Source: Margaritifera margaritifera
Lineage: Eukaryota > Mollusca > Bivalvia > Unionida > Margaritiferidae
NCBI GenBank assembly: GCA_029931535.1
Contig: JAQPZY010001554.1
Coordinates: forward strand, 744,001-808,000
DNA length: 64,000 bases
Reading direction: 5' to 3'
Shown here: positions 34,509 to 47,780 of the stretch, in pieces
Numbering within the stretch: position 1 is the first letter of the stretch
Layout: every line of letters starts with the position of its first letter
Notes under the pieces: model-generated
Seen by the model: only the letters and a program-made list of their open reading frames with translations
What the model was told of the DNA's origin: nothing
The model's database searches: none
Made by a program: the position numbers and the translations under genes

Positions 34509-34722
34509 TATTTCAGATGAGAATGCACACTGCTTCACCTGAAGTTTTGGCGCTTGTAAGGGATGTAATAGTACTGATGCCTTGGGACTGTCCTTGGACC
34601 AATGGGGCACTGCCTCCACATATTTCTCTAAGGTAAGGCGATCACACTTGTCCTTCTCATTTTTCTCTATGTTGTGGTTGTCTCTTTTGTTTCCTTTTTT
34701 ATATGCTACATATCCCTTTTAG
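34509..34722 (-). pseudogene. Transposase amino-terminal fragment in U1 (same in every unit)
   Basis: Minus-strand frame KGYVAYNKGIKRDN (U2-U10 wording; U1 reads AYKKGNKRD), then KCDRLTLEKYVEAVPHW and ASVLLHPLQAPKLQ. It parallels the start of the pseudogene at 17924 (KGYT...PHNKG, RMDADKFSLMAV, RILRP), which ties the array to the 15-19 kb element. No ATG is retained; TAA precedes KGY. Plus-strand signals here that look like an exon (tttcag...AG|GTAAGG) are antisense coincidences. Confidence 0.6.
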
Positions 34723-35474
34723 ATGTACACTTTCCTCCTGTTTAAAACTCCATTTGACTTGCTGTACTTATTGTTTTTCCTTGGCATTTTTCTGTATTTT
34801 ATTCCCCAAATTTCACCCCAAATCAAAAATAAGTGCTTAGAAGCTGGGATCTACTACATTTGGTGACAGACTGGCTTATTGCATGAATTTTATTAACTAG
34901 AAAAAGAGGAAAGCTTTCTATTTGTGTTACAGAGATGATGGGTAGGCTGACCTTTGTGCAAGAACTAGGGGTTAGTGACCTCATGTATGTGCAGTTGGTG
35001 TAAAGTGTTGAAAGCTTATACTTTATAATAAGACTGAGTCATGTCCACCTGTCTCTGATGTTAAGTTCTTTGTCTACTAAACAAATATAAAGTCCTTTAT
35101 TTTAGATTAATTCTCCATTTTGAAGTAGGAGAGGTACATACTAATTAGTACATTGACCTTTGACCTAGTTATTACATAATATGACATAATGTGATTTATC
35201 CCATATCACCCATGTGAAGTTCAATAAGTGCTGATATGAATAAAACACAACTCATAGTTAAAACAATTCATTTTATTCCCAAAAATTAGTTTGATAGTAG
35301 AGTACAAGTATGAAAACAGCAGTTGAAACAGCTCCATGACATTTCCAAAGACATCAATATAAGACATAGCTTGGTACCTCATACAATTGTTTTTGACAAG
35401 CGAGACTAAGTACACTTGTTACTTGTACAGTCCCGAGCTATATCACAGATTATTGAAAAAATTAAGGTTGGCTT

Positions 35475-37934
35475 TAAAGAGAATACCAGCCTCGCAGTGT
35501 ATCCATAGTAACCTGTACATGTAGGCACCATTTATAAACTATCATAGTGTCATTTGGCAAAAACAATGGATATTGAGAAGTTTGGGTCAACTATTGACAG
35601 ACTTTTAGCTAGAAAATGAATAAAATCTTCAGAAAATAACTCACATTGGTTTTGGATGGGGCATTTGATAAAGATGGCTATGGAAGACAGAGATTTGCAA
35701 GTCCTGATGGCCTTATATCAGTGGAGTCAGCTCAGAGATTGTCATACATGCAACAAAATAAGTTATGCAGATACAATGTGGATGATTTTGGCCAAATATA
35801 ACCAATTTTACCTCCATATTATGATAAATCATGTATAAACAGTAACTATCTGCTTCTTGAAAAGCATGCCATAAACCAGGATAGAGAACACTATAGGGCT
35901 CAAAGAAGGTGCTTCAGTTGTTGTAGATCACTTTACTTTGTATCATATTGGATATGTTGGTATGAGTAATTTTAGGTAACTTATTATACATATGGTCTTC
36001 CTTCCCACTTTCTTTTTATTGTCATGCATTAATGGCCTCTTTTTGTACACTTTCTTGTCTTGAAATTCTTCACGCAATTGATAAAGATAAGTTCTGTTGC
36101 ATTCCCTTTTGTAGAAGTAGCAGGAATATCATCAGACTAGAGCAATTTCTTTAAGTCAGCATTTCCCATTGACACTTGCATGGTGCCCCTTTATAATCCT
36201 CTATTGACTTTCATTTAATCATATTTATTTCTGTCCCACTGTTAATTTTGGAATTTCCTCCTATAAGGCCAAACATTTTTGAATGGTAACCACATTTGTC
36301 ACATATTGCCCATTTCTTCCATTCAAGTCCACACTGTTCTTCAAACTTTGGGTCCCATCGCAAGAATCCAGAATAGCATGTGATCATATTGGCATGTTTA
36401 CGGAAGGTTGCACTTTACATACCGGCATTCTAGAGAACATAAACTATTTGATATGAGGTAGCGTCCTCATCTCTGAGAGCAAAATGAAATCACTTTCAAT
36501 GTCTCCACTATATATAGAAGCCTCAATTTTAGGTTCTACACTTTATCAAGAATTTATTTTTGGATAATTTAATTACATGCAAGTCAATACATGTTTTCAT
36601 GAACTAATTTATATTACATGGATAATATATTGGAGGAAATACAAATACCACACCTTATGTATTTCATTCAGTTATCTCCGTTACACCATACATGACATCT
36701 GAAGAAATAAAAACTCACATTTTCAGTGCTTGTTTATGAAAATAAAGAAAAGATTTAGTGTGAAATATTATATTAGCCCTCAATCTTTATGCAAGTGTAA
36801 GTACAACTGATTTAATAATTTCTTACAGCAAAATTTAAAAGGTTTAAAACTTGACACAGATTTTTTTATCTTTTCCCTATGCCTGACTTAGGCCAATTAT
36901 TTTTAATTGTATGTGTAGGACCAATATAAATTATATGCATCTATATGATTTAAAGTATTTACCCTTTTATTTCAGATGAGAATGCACACTGCTTCACCTG
37001 AAGTTTTGGTGCTTGTAAGGGATGTAATAGTACTGATGCCTTGGGACTGTCCTTGGACCAATGGGGCACTGCCTCCACATATTTCTCTAATATAAGGCGA
37101 TCACACTTGTCCTTCTCATTTTTCTCTATGTTGTGGTTGTCTCTTTTGATTCCTTTATTATATGCTACATATCCCTTTTAGATGTACACTTTCCTCCTGT
37201 TTAAAACTCCATTTGACTTGCTGTACTTATTGTTTTTCCTTGGCATTTTTCTGTATTTTATTCCCCAAATTTCACCCCAAATCAAAAATAAGTGCTTAGA
37301 AGCTGGGATCTACTACATTTGGTGACAGACTGGCTTATTGCATGAATTTTATTCACTAGAAAAAGGAGGAAAGCTTTCTATTTGTGTTACAGAGATGATG
37401 GGTAGGCTGACCTTTGTGCAAGAACTAGGGGTTAGTGACCTCATGTATGTGCAGTTGGTGTAAAGTGTTGAAAGCTTATACTTTATAATAAGACTGAGTC
37501 ATGTCCACCTGTCTCTGATGTTACGTTCTTTGTCTACTAAACAAATATAAAGTCCTTTATTTTAGATTAATTCTCCATTTTGAAGTAGGAGAGGTACATA
37601 CTAATTAGTACATTGACCTTTGACCTAGTTATTACATAATATGACATAATGTGATTTATCCCATATCACCCATGTGAAGTTCAATAAGTGCTGATATGAA
37701 TAAAACACAACTCATAGTTAAAACAATTCATTTTATTCCCAAAAATTAGTTTGATAGTAGAGTACAAGTATGAAAACAGCAGTTGAAACAGCTCCATGAC
37801 ATTTCCAAAGACATCAATATAAGACATAGCTTGGTACCTCATACAATTGTTTTTGACAAGCGAGACTAAGTACACTTGTTACTTGTACAGTCCCGAGCTA
37901 TATCACAGATTATTGAAAAAATTAAGGTTGGCTT
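35475..37934. repeat. Tandem unit U2 (2460 bp)
   Basis: Variant states: start TAAAGAG, ctaatataagg, ctagggg, aatataag. It has a private 'agactag' where others have 'agacaag' (about 36135). Confidence 0.95.
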
Positions 37935-40395
37935 TAAAGAGAATACCAGCCTCGCAGTGTATCCATAGTAACCTGTACATGTAGGCACCATTTATAAACT
38001 ATCATAGTGTCATTTGGCAAAAACAATGGATATTGAGAAGTTTGGGTCAACTATTGACAGACTTTTAGCTAGAAAATGAATAAAATCTTCAGAAAATAAC
38101 TCACATTGCTTTTGGATGGGGCATTTGATAAAGATGGCTATGGAAGACAGAGATTTGCAAGTCCTGATGGCCTTATATCAGTGGAGTCAGCTCAGAGATT
38201 GTCATACATGCAACAAAATAAGTTATGCAGATACAATGTGGATGATTTTGGCCAAACATAACCAATTTTACCTCCATATTATGATAAATCATGTATAAAC
38301 AGTAACTATCTGCTTCTTGAAAAGCATGCCATAAACCAGGATAGAGAACACTATAGGGCTCAAAGAAGGTGCTTCAGTTGTTGTAGATCACTTTACTTTG
38401 TATCATATTGGATATGTTGGTATGAGTAATTTTAGGTAACTTATTATACATATGGTCTTCCTTCCCACTTTCTTTTTATTGTCATGCATTAATGGCCTCT
38501 TTTTGTACACTTTCTTGTCTTGAAATTCTTCACGCAATTGATAAAGATAAGTTCTGTTGCATTCCCTTTTGTAGAAGTAGCAGGAATATCATCAGACAAG
38601 AGCAATTTCTTTAAGTCAGCATTTCCCATTGACACTTGCATGGTGCCCCTTTATAATCCTCTATTGACTTTCATTTAATCATATTTATTTCTGTCCCACT
38701 GTTAATTTTGGAATTTCCTCCTATAAGGCCAAACATTTTTGAATGGTAACCACATTTGTCACATATTGCCCATTTCTTCCATTCAAGTCCACACTGTTCT
38801 TCAAACTTTGGGTCCCATCGCAAGAATCCAGAATAGCATGTGATCATATTGGCATGTTTACGGAAGGTTGCACTTTACATACCGGCATTCTAGAGAACAT
38901 AAACTATTTGATATGAGGTAGCGTCCTCATCTCTGAGAGCAAAATGAAATCACTTTCAATGTCTCCACTATATATAGAAGCCTCAATTTTAGGTTCTACA
39001 CTTTATCAAGAATTTATTTTTGGATAATTTAATTACATGCAAGTTAATACATGTTTTCATGAACTAATTTATATTACATGGATAATATATTGGAGGAAAT
39101 ACAAATACCACACCTTATGTATTTCATTCAGTTATCTCCGTTACACCATACATGACATCTGAAGAAATAAAAACTCACATTTTCAGTGCTTGTTTATGAA
39201 AATAAAGAAAAGATTTAGTGTGAAATATTATATTAGCCCTCAATCTTTATGCAAGTGTAAGTACAACTGATTTAATAATTTCTTACAGCAAAATTTAAAA
39301 GGTTTAAAACTTGACACAGATTTTTTTTTTCTTTTCCCTATGCCTGACTTAGGCCAATTATTTTTAATTGTATGTGTAGGACCAATATAAATTATATGCA
39401 TCTATATGATTTAAAGTATTTACCCTTTTATTTCAGATGAGAATGCACACTGCTTCACCTGAAGTTTTGGTGCTTGTAAGGGATGTAATAGTACTGATGC
39501 CTTGGGACTGTCCTTGGACCAATGGGGCACTGCCTCCACATATTTCTCTAAGGTAAGGCGATCACACTTGTCCTTCTCATTTTTCTCTATGTTGTGGTTG
39601 TCTCTTTTGATTCCTTTATTATATGCTACATATCCCTTTTAGATGTACACTTTCCTCCTGTTTAAAACTCCATTTGACTTGCTGTACTTATTGTTTTTCC
39701 TTGGCATTTTTCTGTATTTTATTCCCCAAATTTCACCCCAAATCAAAAATAAGTGCTTAGAAGCTGGGATCTACTACATTTGGTGACAGACTGGCTTATT
39801 GCATGAATTTTATTCACTAGAAAAAGGAGGAAAGCTTTCTATTTGTGTTACAGAGATGATGGGTAGGCTGACCTTTGTGCAAGAACTAGGGGTTAGTGAC
39901 CTCATGTATGTGCAGTTGGTGTAAAGTGTTGAAAGCTTATACTTTATAATAAGACTGAGTCATGTCCACCTGTCTCTGATGTTAAGTTCTTAGTCTACTA
40001 AACAAATATAAAGTCCTTTATTTTAGATTAATTCTCCATTTTGAAGTAGGAGAGGTACATACTAATTAGTACATTGACCTTTGACCTAGTTATTACATAA
40101 TATGACATAATGTGATTTATCCCATATCACCCATGTGAAGTTCAATAAGTGCTGATATGAATAAAACACAACTCATAGTTAAAACAATTCATTTTATTCC
40201 CAAAAATTAGTTTGATAGTAGAGCACAAGTATGAAAACAGCAGTTGAAACAGCTCCATGACATTTCCAAAGACATCAATATAAGACATAGCTTGGTACCT
40301 CATACAATTGTTTTTGACAAGCGAGACTAAGTACACTTGTTACTTGTACAGTCCCGAGCTATATCACAGATTATTGAAAAAATTAAGGTTGGCTT
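37935..40395. repeat. Tandem unit U3 (2461 bp)
   Basis: Variant states: start TAAAGAG, ctaaggtaagg, ctagggg, aatataag. It shares 'ccaaacataacc' only with U4. Confidence 0.95.
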
Positions 40396-42858
40396 TAAAG
40401 AGAATACCAGCCTCGCAGTGTATCCATAGTAACCTGTACATGTAGGCACCATTTATAAACTATCATAGTGTCATTTGGCAAAAACAATGGATATTGAGAA
40501 GTTTGGGTCAACTATTGACAGACTTTTAGCTAGAAAATGAATAAAATCTTCAGAAAATAACTCACATTGGTTTTGGATGGGGCATTTGATAAAGATGGCT
40601 ATGGAAGACAGAGATTTGCAAGTCCTGATGGCCTTATATCAGTGGAGTCAGCTCAGAGATTGTCATACATGCAACAAAATAAGTTATGCAGATACAATGT
40701 GGATGATTTTGGCCAAACATAACCAATTTTACCTCCATATTATGATAAATCATGTATAAACAGTAACTATCTGCTTCTTGAAAAGCATGCCATAAACCAG
40801 GATAGAGAACACTATAGGGCTCAAAGAAGGTGCTTCAGTTGTTGTAGATCACTTTACTTTGTATCATATTGGATATGTTGGTATGAGTAATTTTAGGTAA
40901 CTTATTATACATATGGTCTTCCTTCCCACTTTCTTTTTATTGTCATGCATTAATGGCCTCTTTTTGTACACTTTCTTGTCTTGAAATTCTTCACGCAATT
41001 GATAAAGATAAGTTCTGTTGCATTCCCTTTTGTAGAAGTAGCAGGAATATCATCAGACAAGAGCAATTTCTTTAAGTCAGCATTTCCCATTGACACTTGC
41101 ATGGTGCCCATTTATAATCCTCTATTGACTTTCATTTAATCATATTTATTTCTGTCCCACTGTTAATTTTGGAATTTCCTCCTATAAGGCCAAACATTTT
41201 TGAATGGTAACCACATTTGTCACATATTGCCCATTTCTTCCATTCAAGTCCACACTGTTCTTCAAACTTTGGGTCCCATCGCAAGAATCCAGAATAGCAT
41301 GTGATCATATTGGCATGTTTACGGAAGGTTGCACTTTACATACCGGCATTCTAGAGAACATAAACTATTTGATATGAGGTAGCGTCCTCATCTCTGAGAG
41401 CAAAATGAAATCACTTTCAAGGTCTCCACTATATATAGAAGCCTCAATTTTAGGTTCTACACTTTATCAAGAATTTATTTTTGGATAATTTAATTACATG
41501 CAAGTTAATACATGTTTTCATGAACTAATTTATGTTACATGGATAATATATTGGAGGAAATACAAATACCACACCTTATGTATTTCATTCAGTTATCTCC
41601 GTTACACCATACATGACATCTGAAGAAATAAAAACTCACATTTTCAGTGCTTGTTTATGAAAATAAAGAAAAGATTTAGTGTGAAATATTATATTAGCCC
41701 TCAATCTTTGTGCAAGTGTAAGTACAACTGATTTAATAATTTCTTACAGCAAAATTTAAAAGGTTTAAAACTTGACACAGATATTTTTTTTTTTTTTTCC
41801 CTATGCCTGACTTAGGCCAATTATTTTTAATTGTATGTGTAGGACCAATATAAATTATATGCATCTATATGATTTAAAGTATTTACCCTTTTATTTCAGA
41901 TGAGAATGCACACTGCTTCACCTGAAGTTTTGGTGCTTGTAAGGGATGTAATAGTACTGATGCCTTGGGACTGTCCTTGGACCAATGGGGCACTGCCTCC
42001 ACATATTTCTCTAATATAAGGCGATCACACTTGTCCTTCTCATTTTTCTCTATGTTGTGGTTGTCTCTTTTGATTCCTTTATTATATGCTACATATCCCT
42101 TTTAGATGTACACTTTCCTCCTGTTTAAAACTCCATTTGACTTGCTGTACTTATTGTTTTTCCTTGGCATTTTTCTGTATTTTATTCCCCAAATTTCACC
42201 CCAAATCAAAAATAAGTGCTTAGAAGCTGGGATCTACTACATTTGGTGACAGACTGGCTTATTGCATGAATTTTATTCACTAGAAAAAGGAGGAAAGCTT
42301 TCTATTTGTGTTACAGAGATGATGGGTAGGCTGACCTTTGTGCAAGAACTAGGGGTTAGTGACCTCATGTATGTGCAGTTGGTGTAAAGTGTTGAAAGCT
42401 TATACTTTATAATAAGACTGAGTCATGTCCACCTGTCTCTGATGTTAAGTCCTTTGTCTACTAAACAAATATAAAGTCCTTTATTTTAGATTAATTCTCC
42501 ATTTTGAAGTAGGAGAGGTACATACTAATTAGTACATTGACCTTTGACCTAGTTATTACATAATATGACATAATGTGATTTATCCCATATCACCCATGTG
42601 AAGTTCAATAAGTGCTGATATGAATAAAACACAACTCATAGTTAAAACAATTCATTTTATTCCCAAAAATTAGTTTGATAGTAGAGCACAAGTATGAAAA
42701 CAGCAGTTGAAACAGCTCCATGACATTTCCAAAGACATCAATATAAGACATAGCTTGGTACCTCATACAATTGTTTTTGACAAGCGAGACTAAGTACACT
42801 TGTTACTTGTACAGTCCCGAGCTATATCACAGATTATTGAAAAAATTAAGGTTGGCTT
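40396..42858. repeat. Tandem unit U4 (2463 bp)
   Basis: Variant states: start TAAAGAG, ctaatataagg, ctagggg, aatataag. It has the longest poly-T tract (about 41783-41798). Confidence 0.95.
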
Positions 42859-45319
42859 TAAAGAGAATACCAGCCTCGCAGTGTATCCATAGTAACCTGT
42901 ACATGTAGGCACCATTTATAAACTATCATAGTGTCATTTGGCAAAAACAATGGATATTGAGAAGTTTGGGTCAACTATTGACAGACTTTTAGCTAGAAAA
43001 TGAATAAAATCTTCAGAAAATAACTCACATTGGTTTTGGATGGGGCATTTGATAAAGATGGCTATGGAAGACAGAGATTTGCAAGTCCTGATGGCCTTAT
43101 ATCAGTGGAGTCAGCTCAGAGATTGTCATACATGCAACAAAATAAGTTATGCAGATACAATGTGGATGATTTTGGCCAAATATAACCAATTTTACCTCCA
43201 TATTATGATAAATCATGTATAAACAGTAACTATCTGCTTCTTGAAAAGCATGCCATAAACCAGGATAGAGAACACTATAGGGCTCAAAGAAGGTGCTTCA
43301 GTTGTTGTAGATCACTTTACTTTGTATCATATTGGATATGTTGGTATGAGTAATTTTAGGTAACTTATTATACATATGGTCTTCCTTCCCACTTTCTTTT
43401 TATTGTCATGCATTAATGGCCTCTTTTTGTACACTTTCTTGTCTTGAAATTCTTCACGCAATTGATAAAGATAAGTTCTGTTGCATTCCCTTTTGTAGAA
43501 GTAGCAGGAATATCATCAGACAAGAGCAATTTCTTTAAGTCAGCATTTCCCATTGACACTTGCATGGTGCCCATTTATAATCCTCTATTGACTTTCATTT
43601 AATCATATTTATTTCTGTCCCACTGTTAATTTTGGAATTTCCTCCTATAAGGCCAAACATTTTTGAATGGTAACCACATTTGTCACATATTGTCCATTTC
43701 TTCCATTCAAGTCCACACTGTTCTTCAAACTTTGGGTCCCATCGCAAGAATCCAGAATAGCATGTGATCATATTGGCATGTTTACGGAAGGTTGCACTTT
43801 ACATACCGGCATTCTAGAGAACATAAACTATTTGATATGAGGTAGCGTCCTCATCTCTGAGAGCAAAATGAAATCACTTTCAAGGTCTCCACTATATATA
43901 GAAGCCTCAATTTTAGGTTCTACACTTTATCAAGAATTTATTTTTGGATAATTTAATTACATGCAAGTTAATACATGTTTTCATGAACTAATTTATGTTA
44001 CATGGATAATATATTGGAGGAAATACAAATACCACACCTTATGTATTTCATTCAGTTATCTCCGTTACACCATACATGACATCTGAGGAAATAAAAACTC
44101 ACATTTTCAGTGCTTGTTTATGAAAATAAAGAAAAGATTTAGTGTGAAATATTATATTAGCCCTCAATCTTTGTGCAAGTGTAAGTACAACTGATTTAAT
44201 AATTTCTTACAGCAAAATTTAAAAGGTTTAAAACTTGACACAGATTTTTTTTTTCTTTTCCCTATGCCTGACTTAGGCCAATTATTTTTAATTGTATGTG
44301 TAGGACCAATATAAATTATACGCATCTATATGATTTAAAGTATTTACCCTTTTATTTCAGATGAGAATGCACACTGCTTCACCTGAAGTTTTGGCGCTTG
44401 TAAGGGATGTAATAGTACTGATGCCTTGGGACTGTTCTTGGACCAATGGGGCACTGCCTCCACATATTTCTCTAATATAAGGCGATCACACTTGTCCTTC
44501 TCATTTTTCTCTATGTTGTGGTTGTCTCTTTTGATTCCTTTATTATATGCTACATATCCCTTTTAGATGTACACTTTCCTCCTGTTTAAAACTCCATTTG
44601 ACTTGCTGTACTTATTGTTTTTCCTTGGCATTTTTCTGTATTTTATTCCCCAAATTTCACCCCAAATCAAAAATAAGTGCTTAGAAGCTGGGATCTACTA
44701 CATTTGGTGACAGACTGGCTTATTGCATGAATTTTATTCACTAGAAAAAGGAGGAAAGCTTTCTATTTGTGTTACAGAGATGATGGGTAGGCTGACCTTT
44801 GTGCAAGAACTAGGGGTTAGTGACCTCATGTATGTGCAGTTGGTGTAAAGTGTTGAAAGCTTATACTTTATAATAAGACTGAGTCATGTCCACCTGTCTC
44901 TGATGTTAAGTCCTTTGTCTACTAAACAAATATAAAGTCCTTTATTTTAGATTAATTCTCCATTTTGAAGTAGGAGAGGTACATACTAATTAGTACATTG
45001 ACCTTTGACCTAGTTATTACATAATATGACATAATGTGATTTATCCCATATCACCCATGTGAAGTTCAATAAGTGCTGATATGAATAAAACACAACTCAT
45101 AGTTAAAACAATTCATTTTATTCCCAAAAATTAGTTTGATAGTAGAGCACAAGTATGAAAACAGCAGTTGAAACAGCTCCATGACATTTCCAAAGACATC
45201 AATTTAAGACATAGCTTGGTACCTCATACAATTGTTTTTGACAAGCGAGACTAAGTACACTTGTTACTTGTACAGTCCCGAGCTATATCACAGATTATTG
45301 AAAAAATTAAGGTTGGCTT
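42859..45319. repeat. Tandem unit U5 (2461 bp)
   Basis: Variant states: start TAAAGAG, ctaatataagg, ctagggg, aatttaag. First unit with aatttaag, a state shared by U5-U8. Confidence 0.95.
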
Positions 45320-47780
45320 TAAAGAGAATACCAGCCTCGCAGTGTATCCATAGTAACCTGTACATGTAGGCACCATTTATAAACTATCATAGTGTCATTT
45401 GGCAAAAACAATGGATATTGAGAAGTTTGGGTCAACTATTGACAGACTTTTAGCTAGAAAATGAATAAAATCTTCAGAAAATAACTCACATTGCTTTTGG
45501 ATGGGGCATTTGATAAAGATGGCTATGGAAGACAGAGATTTGCAAGTCCTGATGGCCTTATATCAGTGGAGTCAGCTCAGAGATTGTCATACATGCAACA
45601 AAATAAGTTATGCAGATACAATGTGGATGATTTTGGCCAAATATAACCAATTTTACCTCCATATTATGATAAATCATGTATAAACAGTAACTATCTGCTT
45701 CTTGAAAAGCATGCCATAAACCAGGATAGAGAACACTATAGGGCTCAAAGAAGGTGCTTCAGTTGTTGTAGATCACTTTACTTTGTATCATATTGGATAT
45801 GTTGGTATGAGTAATTTTAGGTAACTTATTATACATATGGTCTTCCTTCCCACTTTCTTTTTATTGTCATGCATTAATGGCCTCTTTTTGTACACTTTCT
45901 TGTCTTGAAATTCTTCACGCAATTGATAAAGATAAGTTCTGTTGCATTCCCTTTTGTAAAAGTAGCAGGAATATCATCAGACAAGAGCAATTTCTTTAAG
46001 TCAGCATTTCCCATTGACACTTGCATGGTACCCATTTATAATCCTCTATTGACTTTCATTTAATCATATTTATTTCTGTCCCACTGTTAATTTTGGAATT
46101 TCCTCCTATAAGGCCAAACATTTTTGAATGGTAACCACATTTGTCACATATTGTCCATTTCTTCCATTCAAGTCCACACTGTTCTTCAAACTTTGGGTCC
46201 CATCGCAAGAATCCAGAATAGCATGTGATCATATTGGCATGTTTACGGAAGGTTGCACTTTACATACCGGCATTCTAGAGAACATAAACTATTTGATATG
46301 AGGTAGCGTCCTCATCTCTGAGAGCAAAATGAAATCACTTTCAATGTCTCCACTATATATAGAAGCCTCAATTTTAGGTTCTACACTTTATCAAGAATTT
46401 ATTTTTGGATAATTTAATTACATGCAAGTTAATACATGTTTTCATGAACTAATTTATATTACATGGATAATATATTGGAGGAAATACAAATACCACACCT
46501 TATGTATTTCATTCAGTTATCTCCGTTACACCATACATGACATCGGAGGAAATAAAAACTCACATTTTCAGTGCTTGTTTATGAAAATAAAGAAAAGATT
46601 TAGTGTGAAATATTATATTAGCCCTGAATCTTTGTGCAAGTGTAAGTACAACTGATTTAATAATTTCTTACAGCAAAATTTAAAAGGTTTAAAACTTGAC
46701 ACAGATTTTTTTTTTCTTTTCCCTATGCCTGACTTAGGCCAATTATTTTTAATTGTATGTGTAGGACCAATATAAATTATATGCATCTATATGATTTAAA
46801 GTATTTACCCTTTTATTTCAGATGAGAATGCACACTGCTTCACCTGAAGTTTTGGCGCTTGTAAGGGATGTAATAGTACTGATGCCTTGGGACTGTCCTT
46901 GGACCAATGGGGCACTGCCTCCACATATTTCTCTAAGGTAAGGCGATCACACTTGTCCTTCTCATTTTTCTCTATGTTGTGGTTGTCTCTTTTGATTCCT
47001 TTATTATATGCTACATATCCCTTTTAGATGTACACTTTCCTCCTGTTTAAAACTCCATTTGACTTGCTGTACTTATTGTTTTTCCTTGGCATTTTTCTGT
47101 ATTTTATTCCCCAAATTTCACCCCAAATCAAAAATAAGTGCTTAGAAGCTGGGATCTACTACATTTGGTGACAGACTGGCTTATTGCATGAATTTTATTC
47201 ACTAGAAAAAGGAGGAAAGCTTTCTATTTGTGTTACAGAGATGATGGGTAGGCTGACCTTTGTGCAAGAACTATCGGTTAGTGACCTCATGTATGTGCAG
47301 TTGGTGTAAAGTGTTGAAAGCTTATACTTTATAATAAGACTGAGTCATGTCCACCTGTCTCTGATGTTAAGTCCTTTGTCTACTAAACAAATATAAAGTC
47401 CTTTATTTTAGATTAATTCTCCATTTTGAAGTAGGAGAGGTACATACTAATTAGTACATTGACCTTTGACCTAGTTATTACATAATATGACATAATGTGA
47501 TTTATCCCATATCACCCATGTGAAGTTCAATAAGTGCTGATATGAATAAAACACAACTCATAGTTAAAACAATTCATTTTATTCCCAAAAATTAGTTTGA
47601 TAGTAGAGCACAAGTATGAAAACAGCAGTTGAAACAGCTCCATGACATTTCCAAAGACATCAATTTAAGACATAGCTTTGTACCTCATACAATTGTTTTT
47701 GACAAGCGAGACTAAGTACACTTGTTACTTGTACAGTCCCGAGCTATATCACAGATTATTGAAAAAATTAAGGTTGGCTT
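45320..47780. repeat. Tandem unit U6 (2461 bp)
   Basis: Variant states: start TAAAGAG, ctaaggtaagg, ctatcgg, aatttaag. A 77-codon frame (46422-46655) appears only because of local substitutions and has no support. Confidence 0.95.

Larger units (their letters stand above)
33010..35474. repeat. Tandem unit U1 (2465 bp), leftmost and most divergent
   Basis: First of ten units. It carries private changes, such as ggtattt where others have ggcattt and gctcat where others have gatcat. Divergence at the array edge is typical of satellite-like turnover. Variant states: start TAAAGGG, middle ctaaggtaagg, ctagggg, aatataag. Confidence 0.95.

Noticed and set aside
34515..34634. Plus-strand exon with tttcag acceptor and AG|GTAAGG donor in each unit
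   Set aside because: The same bases encode the transposase start on minus, and U2, U4 and U5 lack the GT donor (ctaatataagg).
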